A DNA stretch of 64,000 bases, taken from contig JAKSXM010000007.1 in the NCBI GenBank assembly GCA_022575985.1, positions 2,048,501-2,112,500 of the forward strand. Reading direction: 5' to 3'. The stretch comes from Anagrus nilaparvatae. Lineage: Eukaryota; Arthropoda; Insecta; Hymenoptera; Mymaridae. Below are positions 54,285-64,000 of this stretch, piece after piece. The position numbers were made by a program, and so were the translations under genes. Below the pieces are notes generated by a model, which did no database searches, was not told the origin of the DNA, and saw nothing but the letters and a program-made list of their open reading frames with translations. Position 1 is the first letter of the stretch; every line of letters starts with the position of its first letter.

Positions 54285-57230
54285 TTCCACTGGCATCCAC
54301 TCCAATATTCCACTAATTAACCTCAAATTTATTACAATATTAAACAATTGGCTAAAGTGAAAAATTAGTGATAATAAATTGCGGTTTACGGCATTTGAAA
54401 GGTGATACTTAAACCAAATAAATGAGATCAATCAGAAGAGTTTTGGTTAATTTGCGAGGTTTTGGCGTTTCATTGAAAATTACCAAATAACCATATTTTA
54501 CAACTTTGAGCCCTGCGTTTCTAGGCCCAGAAGGCCCATTTGAATGAACGGAGGATAGTCGACATGTTTTTTCAACATAACAAACTCATCCATAACCATT
54601 TGGTGTAATTTGGTGTTCCAAATGTATTGAACTCCCCTTGCCAGTCAATAGAATATAGTAATATTACTGCAGAGTCAAGCGCGTGGCTATCTAAAATAAC
54701 TTGACTTTCAACGACACTGATATACGTCTTTAAAGTTCCGGCCAAGACCTGTTACCGCACTAGCGCCGTAATGGGAAAAATTACGGCGGCAGATCCATGC
54801 CGGGATTATTTTTATTAAAATTAATTTAATCTTTCAATTTAAAATTTCGTTGCTTTAAAATAAATGCTCTTAAAAACATGAAAACATTTATCCTTATGTA
54901 AAATTTTCCGAGGAAACCAAATTTGGTCAGATTTTTAATTGGTCACGTGACTTGGCGGAAAATTCGATATTTGTAAAATATGAACTTTTAAAAGCTGCTA
55001 TTTTTTGATCTAGAGCTCTCTAAAAGCAATTTTCTATCGAAATTTTTTTTTTCAAAAAATATATTGTTTAAGGAAAAAATTAAGCCTGGTTAGAAGATTT
55101 TCAACTAATAGGCATTTGAGAAATCAACTTTTGAAAAAAAAAACAGCCTATTTTAGCGATTTCTCGCGCATGCACTGCTCAAAAAAAAATTTTTGGCTCC
55201 AGAATCAGATAGCCACGAAAATTTCCTATCCGGATGAAAGAGGAAAAAATTTTTTATGTTAATGAGAGTTTTTAACAGAAAAAATAAGAATTAATTAATT
55301 AATTAATTAATCCCTCATTTTGCTTACTTTTTTTATAAGAGTCCAAAACACAAAAATGGCTGCCAAAAATCTTTTTTGATTTTGCTCTGGGATGCTAAAA
55401 ATTGGGCTGGTGACTTATTCTTGGGGCAGCTTTGAAGACCTGACCATACATTTCAAACACATTTCATTTAAATCCATGTAATAACTCATTTTTTCTGGGA
55501 AAGTACTAATATCTAGATATCTATATTGTTTTTACTCGATATTATCTCGAATCTAATTATTTTTATAATTTTTGGAAATTTTTGTCTCAAAACTTTTGCT
55601 ACCAAAAAATACAAAATTTTTTCTCTTTTGGGACGTAATACTTAATTTTTATCTATATGAAAGTATTAATTTTAGAAACATCGTTTTTACATGACTTCTG
55701 ATATTTAATACGTATCCGATATTTAATTTTTTGAAAATTTTTTTCTCAACATTTTTTACATAATAAAATAAATAAAAAACACCGTTATCTTTTTTCTTTT
55801 TGGACGTAAAACCTCATTTTTTTCATAAAAGTTTTATTGTCTAGAAATCTAAGCAGAAATATTATTTGATACCTACCCTGAGGAAACAAAACTATAGAAT
55901 ACTATAGATCGGACGTACAATAGGAAAATTTAAACGATATAATACAATAAAAATGTGTATAAAATAAAAACATGTGTGTATTTTTTGCATAAATATATCC
56001 TGAATATATCTTTAGTATACATACATACTTAGATTATTCATATTTTGCAGAAACTCAAATCCGCAGGTGTCATATTTTTTTTCCTTTTTCATTGTTAAAA
56101 ATTTTGGTAAACCGCAAAACAATGATTTTGGTAAGTATACTAACATAGAAGTTTTAAATTTATTTATTGAATAAGAGTTTTTCTTAGCCAAAACAGCAAT
56201 GGTTGGCAGTTGGGGTCGTCGGATCGGCCTCAAATTTTTCCCATGTTTTTATAACATTAAGATAGGAAAATTCTAAAATTTTTAGCCCTCTAGGTCTTAG
56301 ACAGCCCGAGTTATGGCCAATCAAACCCATTAGGTGGCTCTTAACCAGCGTTAGTGCTTTTTGGGAAAATACTAAAAAATGATAAATAATAGCTTGTAAA
56401 CATATTCTGAAAGAGAATATATGTTGGGAAACCTTCAGTAAATCCATGTCTGTCATTTGTTTTTCGGAAAAACCCCGGAAAACTCCGGAAAATGGAAAAA
56501 CGTGTTTTTGGAAAAACCGAAATACCTCATTTGCCGCCATTTTTTTTTTTTTTTGAAAATTTTTTTCAAACGAAATCCCATCGATCTGACCATAAAAAAT
56601 TTTCTATTTCGGCCATTAAGGAGCGATTTTAGTCTGTGTTAGATTGTTTTTACATTTTTAATACTTATATATCGGTAGTTCTTAGCTATTTTTACCCAAG
56701 TCTGAGGTCGATGTCTTGGATTTAATAAATACCAATTGCACTGTGTTTAGTATGTAAAAATATGCTTACTGGCCAATTTTTAAGGCTCTAGGTGACTTAA
56801 TTGCGATTTTGCAGCAGATTTTCCAATTTTGATTTTATTCGAATTCTCAGCTACCAGTTTGCTTTTTAATTTCTAATTTGACCCATCACAAAGGTTCCTC
56901 ATAGCGGAACCATTGTGATAGGCGAAATTTCAATTTTCGATTTTTTGGCATATAAGCACGTTTTGAGACCCCAGGAAGCTAAAAAGCTGGTTTTTAAAAA
57001 AAGTCTGTGTGTGTGTATGCGCCCGCGCGTGTGTGTGTATGTATGTATGTACGTATGTGGGCAATATTTCACAACCATTGTGGTATTAAGACCTAATTTT
57101 TTTTTCAAAAATTTTTTTATCAATAGAGAAACCATTGTGATAGGTGAAATTTTGATTTTCGATTTTTTGGCATATAATAATGTTTTGAGACCTCAGGAAG
57201 CTAAAAAACCGGTTTTTAAAAAAAGTCTAA
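54285..57230. repeat. Large repeat, copy R (inverted partner of 24047-29010)
   Basis: The reverse complement matches copy L throughout, without the 2.24-kb fold-back. It has an extra block of about 145 bp at 56203-56350 that is absent from copy L near 24920, and a TTAA microrepeat at about 55291-55310. The (GT)n tract at about 57003-57050 matches the CA tract of copy L. ORFs at 56012-56540 and 56915-57322 are repeat-derived and have no domain. Confidence 0.8.
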
Positions 57231-58350
57231 AACTAACAGCCTTATATACGGCCAAGCAGTATAATGATCCGTGCACAGTCTGTCCATACTTTGTTTTTAT
57301 AAGTATACGGATCAGTTGGTAGTATGTTAAAGTTTGAATGCATACTGCCCACGGACCCGTCAGCATTATGAAAAACCCAAGTCTTATACACTATGAAAAA
57401 TATAGAGTATTGCCAAGCTATGCGAAGTTGACGCAACCTAAGCGCGAAGGTAAATACGGCGAAGCGAATATTTACTTGAATCAACTTAAACAGTGACTTG
57501 ACGGGAGATCCCGTGATTCAATTGAAAGCAAGCTTCTTTCAGCAAAATATTAGCTTGATACAAAAAATATAATTAGGCTAATTTAAGCTAATTCTAATTT
57601 GTTATATCCAAATATCGACGCTACTAGCGAATAAAATTCCGGTTCAATTGAGGATGGAAAACTACGCTAACTAAATTGTAATTGGAAGACTGCGACAACT
57701 AAAAGTAAAACCGACTACTCTGCCAACTCAAATTCGGAGACGAACGCTACGCCAACTTGAATTATAAATGGAAGACTGCGACAACCTAATTGTAGAGACG
57801 AAGACTGAGCCAACTTAAATTATAATACGAAAATTACGCCAGCTCACCAAAAATTCAAATTCCAATTTTGACTAGCGCGGTACTTTTATAATAAAGCAAA
57901 TTTTTATTTTTTAAATGGCTTTCGGGGTTTTCCACTATAACGGAGTGATAAATTGAAAAGTAAAAGTAAATGAATTTTCTTCTTGACACCCTAATATGGA
58001 TTTTTTGCCCTCCCGGGCGTAAAACTCGTGCGTAAAACTTTGCAAAGAATTTTCTGCACTCGTTCTACGCCTAGGTAGGCAAAAAATATTGTGAGCATCA
58101 TGGAAGAAATACTTTAGACACTAGCGTGAACACATTAGAACACATGTGATCACGCTAGATCCAAAACTTTTGCGCCTTTGATACTTAATATACTATTGTT
58201 GAATTATAAAAAGAGAAGTCTTAAAAATGAAAAATTAATAAAATTAGTTAGTGAGCAGCAAAAATTACTAAATTTATTTATTCGTAGCTTTTAATTGAGA
58301 TAAACATAAGAGGCATTTTTGAAATAACACATCTTTTTACAAAATCTACC
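57231..58350. other. GC-richer decayed repeat of unknown class, with minisatellite
   Basis: Composition differs from the surroundings. About 57650-57855 contains five to six diverged units of roughly 30-35 bp with GAAGACTGCGACAACT and TACGCCAACT cores. A TTTTTGCC...GGCAAAAA inverted pair with CCCGGGCG lies at about 58006-58087. No ORF with a recognisable domain. An old LTR is possible, but no LTR boundaries were seen. Confidence 0.45.
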
Positions 58351-58680
58351 CACTCCGCATCGACACAGGAATTTTGGAGGACTAACCTGGAAATAAGGTC
58401 TATTTCCGTGTTAGAAACTGGAAATTACTATATTTCCTTTTTCAAAACTAGAAAAGAAGCAATTTCTGTGTTACGATACAGAAACGACTTATTTCTTGGT
58501 TTTAAAACAAGAAATTAAATGTTCGGAAAAAAAAGCAAATCGATTCCGTGAATGAAAACTAGAAATAAGTCGTTTCTGTTTTATAAAACATAAATTTATT
58601 GATTCCTGGTTTTCAAACTAGGAATCAGATATTAGAAAATATGTGTGATACAATTTCTTGATTCAAAACAAGAAAAATTT
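58351..58680. repeat. Degenerate tandem repeat with GAAATAAGTCGTTTCTG cores
   Basis: Several diverged units alternate between ACTAGAAATAAGTCGTTTCT-like and AGAAACGACTTATTTCT-like strings, so the repeat contains both orientations. Coding capacity is nil. Confidence 0.5.
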
Positions 58681-59154
58681 TTATTTTTTGAAAAAAGTTA
58701 AAAAATTATTTTTGGATGTATTTACGGGGTTTTTTGGGTGCGCTAAGCTCAAATTTAATAATAAAAATTTAAAAATCGGAACCAATGACCCTGAAACCGC
58801 AAAATTCGGTAAAAAAGTATGATTTTTAAAACTTAAAAAAAATTTTTTTGTTACATGGCTTTCGGGGTTACGAATTATGCTGATCCCGAATTCCTCAGCC
58901 AAAATTGAATTAATGTAACCCAAAACCGTAAAATACGGTAAAAATATTATTTTTTACAATTTTAATGGAATATTTTTGACTGCGGTACCTAGGGTCTTGG
59001 ATTATCCTAAAACCGGATGTCTCGGCCAAATTTTGAAAAAAATGGATCCCGAAACCGTAAAATTCGGTAAAAATATGTTTACTTTAAAAAATTTTTGTTA
59101 ATTATTTTTAGCTGCGGTACTTGGGGATTTAGACTAAACTAAAATTTAAATTTC

Positions 59155-61137
59155 GCCTTACACTAACATAACCTAAGGAAGTAGGTTATAATAAAATACG
59201 ACACGTCAAGCCTTACAGTAGCGTAACCTAAGGAAGTAGGCTATAATAAAGAACGACACGTCAAGCCTTACAGTAGCGTAACCTAAGGAAGTAGGCTATA
59301 ATAAAAAACGACACGTCAAGCCTTACACTAACATAACCTAAGGAAGTAGGTTATAATAAAATACGACACGTCAAGCCTTACAGTAGCATAACCTAAGGAA
59401 GTAGGCTATAATAAAATACGACACGTCAAGCCTTACAGTAGCGTAACCTAAGGAAGTAGGCTATAATAAAGAACGACACGTCAAGCCTTACAGTAGCGTA
59501 ACCTAAGGAAGTAGGCTATAATAAAAAACGACACGCCAAGCCTTACAGTAGCGTAACCTAAGGAAGTAGGCTATAATAAAGAACGACACGTCAAGCCTTA
59601 CAGTAGCGTAACCTAAGGAAGTAGGCTATAATAAAGAACGACACGCCAAGCCTTACAGTAGCGTAACCTAAGGAAGTAGGCTATAATAAAGAACGACACG
59701 TCAAGCCTTACAGTAGCGTAACCTAAGGAAGTAGGCTATAATAAAGAACGACACGTCAAGCCTTACAGTAGCGTAACCTAAGGAAGTAGGCTATAATAAA
59801 GAACGACACGTCAAGCCTTACAGTAGCGTAACCTAAGGAAGTAGGCTATAATAAAGAACGACACGTCAAGCCTTACAGTAGCGTAACCTAAGGAAGTAGG
59901 CTATAATAAAGAACGACACGTCAAGCCTTACAGTAGCGTAACCTAAGGAAGTAGGCTATAATAAAGAACGACACGTCAAGCCTTACAGTAGCGTAACCTA
60001 AGGAAGTAGGCTATAATAAAAAACGACACGTCAAGCCTTACACTAACATAACCTAAGGAAGTAGGTTATAATAAAATACGACACGTCAAGCCTTACAGTA
60101 GCATAACCTAAGGAAGTAGGCTATAATAAAATACGACACGTCAAGCCTTACAGTAGCGTAACCTAAGGAAGTAGGCTATAATAAAGAACGACACGTCAAG
60201 CCTTACAGTAGCGTAACCTAAGGAAGTAGGCTATAATAAAAAACGACACGCCAAGCCTTACAGTAGCGTAACCTAAGGAAGTAGGCTATAATAAAGAACG
60301 ACACGTCAAGCCTTACAGTAGCGTAACCTAAGGAAGTAGGCTATAATAAAGAACGACACGCCAAGCCTTACAGTAGCGTAACCTAAGGAAGTAGGCTATA
60401 ATAAAGAACGACACGCCAAGCCTTACAGTAGCGTAACCTAAGGAAGTAGGCTATAATAAAGAACGACACGTCAAGCCTTACAGTAGCGTAACCTAAGGAA
60501 GTAGGCTATAATAAAGAACGACACGTCAAGCCTTACAGTAGCGTAACCTAAGGAAGTAGGCTATAATAAAGAACGACACGTCAAGCCTTACAGTAGCGTA
60601 ACCTAAGGAAGTAGGCTATAATAAAGAACGACACGTCAAGCCTTACAGTAGCGTAACCTAAGGAAGTAGGCTATAATAAAGAACGACACGTCAAGCCTTA
60701 CAGTAGCGTAACCTAAGGAAGTAGGCTATAATAAAGAACGACACGTCAAGCCTTACAGTAGCGTAACCTAAGGAAGTAGGTTATAATAAAAAACGACACG
60801 TCAAGCTTTACAGTAGCGTAACCTAAGGAAGCAGGCTATAATAAAGAACGACACGTCAAGCCTTACAGTAGCGTAACCTAAGGAAGTAGGTTATAATAAA
60901 AAACGACACGTCAAGCTTTACAGTAGCGTAACCTAAGGAAGCAGGCTATAATAAAATAACGACACGTCAAGCCTTACAGTAGCGTAACCTAAGGAAGTAG
61001 GCTATAATAAAATAACGACACGTCAAGCCTTACAGTAGCGTAACCTAAGGAAGTAGGTTATAATAAAAAACGACACGTCAAGCTTTACAGTAACTTAACC
61101 TAAGGAATTAGGCTTAATCTAAGGAAGTAGGGTTTAA
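59155..61137 (+). repeat. 55-bp satellite array, about 36 units, homogeneous
   Basis: Units are close to CCTAAGGAAGTAGGCTATAA then TAAAGAACGACACGTCAAGC then CTTACAGTAGCGTAA. The period is 55 bp, with two 56-bp units near 60950-61010. Variants (TAAAATACG, TAAAAAACG, CACGCC, CACTAACATA) recur in order. The CACTAACATA variant at 59321 recurs at 60036, 715 bp or 13 units apart, giving a higher-order repeat. Confidence 0.95.
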
Positions 61138-62150
61138 TTAAATTATTATCGGTTATTTATATTTTTTGGGTCACTAAACCCGAATATCATGTTTGTTTTT
61201 ACTTAAAATGCACCAGTTGCCCACATTAAATATCTTTAAGTAATTGCTACGCATTCATCTTCTATTGTGGGGAATAAGTACAATTTATGTCTTAATCGTG
61301 TTCAGTAGAGCGTGTTTTAATTTTTTTTTTCGAGATTTTTTTGCTCTCCCCACATTTGGATATTTTGGTCATAAAAACACCCCATCTTTAAGGATTTTAC
61401 CCGTACTACCGAGCACTTAAAGTTTCCCATTTAAATAACATGGGAATTTTGACTTATCAGTTTTCTAATTTTTTACATGCTTTAAAAGTTTTTTAAACAC
61501 TAGCCAGCAAATAGAAAATGATATTTAGACATATAATATTAAAAAATGATCATTTTATTTTTTTTTTCAATACTTTTGTTCATTCCTTTTTAAATCAATT
61601 TAATAATAAAAATATATAATGCAGAAAATATAGTAAATTTAATATCTAGTGTCCAGACATAGTTGGGTATTTAAATTTAATATCAAATTTTAAAAAAGAA
61701 AATGTCTGAAATTTACTAAAATTTGTTTATAGGAAACTCTGGAAATTCAGGAAATTTGGTTGAAACACTAAAAAAGTACTGGGAAATTTTAAAAAATAGT
61801 CTGGAAAGTCAGGGAATTTTAAAACTTCACTTCCGTGTCCACCCTGACTATACCATTGCATTAGGTTATGTTGGTGTAACTCTTGTGCTAAATTTTTGTA
61901 TCAATCTAATGCTTTCAAAAATTATAAAAAATATCTAAATTTTTATTATTTTTGGACGTAATACATAATACTTTTCAATGAAAGTAATAATTTCAGAAAA
62001 CTCGGTTTTAATAGATTTATTGGATATGATAATTAAGGATTTGAAAAATTCTTTAATAAAGTTTTTGTCACCAAAAAAAAACTCGAAAAAAACTGACCTG
62101 ATACTTAATTATTTAAAAAGTTTTGTCTCCAAATTTTACGTTGTGTTGAT
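61138..62150. other. Spacer between the two satellite arrays
   Basis: AT-rich DNA without a recognisable gene. The ORF at 61723-61938 is a low-complexity Gly/Asn/Ser string around GNSGNSGNL and is not supported. A ~150-bp family unit is recognisable near 61930-62110. Confidence 0.55.
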
Positions 62151-63375
62151 GTAAGTCTTGACGTGTCATTTTTTATCATAACCTACTTCCTTAGGTTAAG
62201 TTACTGTAAGGCTTGACGTGTCATTTTTATTATAGCCTACTTCCTTAGGTTATGTTACTGTAAGGCTTGACGTGTAGTTTTTTATTATAACCTACTTCCT
62301 TAGGTTACGCTACTGTAAGGTTTGACGTGTTGTTTTTTATTATAGTCTACTTCCTTAGGTTATGTTAGTGTAAGGCTTAACGTGTTGTTTTTCATTACAG
62401 TTTACTTCCTTAGGTTATGTTAGTGTAATGCTTTACGTGTCGTTTTTTTCTTATCGAATACTTCCTTAGGTAACGCTAGTGTAAGGCTTAACGTATTCTT
62501 TTTTGTTATAGGCTACTTCCCTAGGTCACGCTAGTGTAAGTCTTAACATGTCGTTATTTTATTATATCATAATTCCTTAGGTTATTTTAGTGTAAGGCTT
62601 GCGGTGTCGTTTTTTTCTTATAGAATACTTCCTTAGGTCACGCTAGTGTAAGGGTTAACGTGTTGTTTTTTATTATACTCTACTTCCTTAGGTTATGTTA
62701 GTGTAAGGCTTGGCGTGCCGTTATTTTATTCTATATCTACTACTTCCTTAGGTTATTTTAGTGCTTAATGTGTTGTTTTTTATTATACTCTACTTCCTTA
62801 GGTTATGTTAGTGTAAGGCTTGACGTGTCGTTTTTTTCTTTTAGAATACTTCCTTAGGTCATGCTAGTGTAAGGCTTAACGTGTTGTTTATCATTACTGT
62901 CTACTTCCTTAGGTTATTTTAGTTATACTTCCTTAGATCACGCTAGTGTAAGGCTTAACGTGTTGTTTTTTATTATACTCTACTTCCTTAGGTTATATTA
63001 GTGTAAGGCTTGACGTTTTCGTGATTTTATTATATCCTACTTCCTTAGGTTATGTTAGTGTAAGGCTTGACGTGTCGTTATTTTATTATATCCTGCTGCC
63101 TTCAGTTATGTTAGTGTAAGGCTTGACGTTTCATTTTGTATTATAGTCTCTTTCCTTAGGTTACGCTAGTGTAAGGCATGATGAATCGTTCCTTTTTTTA
63201 TTTCCTTAGGTTATGTTAGTGTAAGGTTTAGATGATTTTAGTGTAATTCTTGACGTATCGTTTCTTTAGTATAGACTTCTTTATTAGGTTATGTTAGTGC
63301 AATGATTGACGTGTCGTTTTTTATTATAAACCACTTGCTTAGGTTATTTGGATGTAAGGCTGAACGTATTGTATA
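62151..63375 (-). repeat. Degenerate 55-bp satellite in inverted orientation, about 22 units
   Basis: Units read GTAAGGCTTGACGTGTCGTT then TTTATTATAGCCTACTTCCT then TAGGTTATGTTAGT, the reverse complement of the first array. They vary in length and sequence far more than the first array, and some units are partial. Confidence 0.9.
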
Positions 63376-64000
63376 GTTTAAAAATGAATGGTATAAAAAC
63401 TATACCATTTTATGGAACCCGTTATTAGAAACTTATGAATTTGATATAAGAATGCTTGTCTTAACTCCCCAGATTTTTACCGAATTTTTCAGTTATTAAT
63501 TTTTTAATGATAAAAAATTTTAGTAAATTGTTCAAGAATTTCGGGTTCTTCATTCGTACCGTAGTAAAGAAAAATTGATCAAGACTTTTTTAGATAATAT
63601 TATATTTACCGAATTTTCCGATTTCTAGGTCCGTGATTTAAATTTAATCAAAAAATTGATTTAAAGTTTCAGAAATTTGAATTTTAGTTTAGTCTAAATC
63701 CCCAAGTACCGCAGCTAAAAATAATTAACAAAAATTTTTTAAAGTAAACATATTTTTACCGAATTTTACGGTTTCGGGATCCATTTTTTTCAAAATTTGG
63801 CCGAGACATCCGGTTTAAGAATGATCTAACATCCTAAGTACCACAGTCTAAAATAATCTATTAAAATTTTAAATATTAATATGTTTACCGAATTTCACGG
63901 TTGTTAGGTTATTGATTCAGAATTTGGTAATTTGTCCAAGAATTTCAGGTTCTTAATTCGTACCGTAGTCAAAAAAAAATTTATCAAAACTTTTTCAGAT

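Larger units (their letters stand above)
58681..64000. repeat. Large inverted structure with nested satellites, running off the right edge
   Basis: The left arm has a ~127-bp unit repeated about three times, anchored by ACCGTAAAATTCGGTAAAAA at about 58798, 58926 and 59053. The right arm has the same unit inverted (TTTACCGAATTTTACGGTT) at about 63604, 63755 and 63882. Near the centre each arm contains the 55-bp satellite, in opposite orientation. The outer limits are not seen. Confidence 0.75.

Noticed and set aside
57231..57950. Solo LTR of a retrotransposon
   Set aside because: Composition and an AATAAA near 57891 are suggestive, but no TG...CA boundaries, target duplication, primer-binding site or second LTR could be found.
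59155..61137. CRISPR-like regular repeat
   Set aside because: Units are contiguous with no unique spacers, and the context is eukaryotic. It is a satellite.
61723..61938. 71-aa ORF with GNSGNSGN repeats
   Set aside because: Low-complexity start in a satellite spacer, with no domain and no supporting context.

Overview
The window is nuclear DNA of an arthropod, most likely an insect. It is roughly three quarters A+T by eye, has spliced genes with GT-AG introns, and is dense in DNA transposons and satellites. The order cannot be fixed from the sequence. An extreme-AT insect such as an aphidiine braconid wasp would fit, but that is a guess. No bacterial or viral gene was recognised.

Layout. 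3.2-14.1 kb (+) holds the last ten coding exons of a filamin gene (cheerio/FLN type). All splice phases agree and the exons encode 928 residues: a poly-Gln linker, Ig repeats 16-23, hinge 2 and the C-terminal dimerisation repeat 24. The gene starts upstream of the window. One short filamin intron contains a self-contained pre-miRNA-like hairpin (12981-13066).

17.1-53.9 kb carries three long uninterrupted ORFs (1010, 1009 and 1015 aa), all on +, for M16-family zinc metalloendopeptidases of the nardilysin type. They keep the inverted zinc site HxxEH...E and the LRTKxxLGY motif, but have almost lost the nardilysin acidic domain. Copies 1 and 3 lie in a segmental duplication (about 17.1-22.0 kb against 45.9-53.9 kb). 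Copy 2 shares only a short 5' flank, which a 4-kb transposon has split.

Between and around the proteases lies a dense set of mobile elements. They include a hAT-like element with an exact 8-bp target duplication and a preserved empty site; a piggyBac remnant with its own empty TTAA site in a sister repeat; a 4-kb element with 3-bp TAA duplication and decayed KRBA2/SCAN-like coding; a THAP-domain fossil; and several long fold-back (hairpin) elements of 0.7 to 2.2 kb. A ~3-kb repeat at 24.0-29.0 kb recurs inverted at 54.3-57.2 kb, so inverted copies bracket protease copies 2 and 3.

57.2-64 kb is satellite and fold-back DNA. A homogeneous array of 55-bp units (about 36 copies, with a 13-unit higher-order period) faces a degenerate array of the same unit in opposite orientation. 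Both lie inside a larger inverted structure that runs off the right edge.

How the parts relate: filamin is an ordinary housekeeping cytoskeletal gene. The region to its right looks like a young, actively rearranging locus where one intronless protease gene has been amplified amid transposons. The shared intact catalytic half and the uneven divergence of the rest suggest functional paralogues rather than dead copies.
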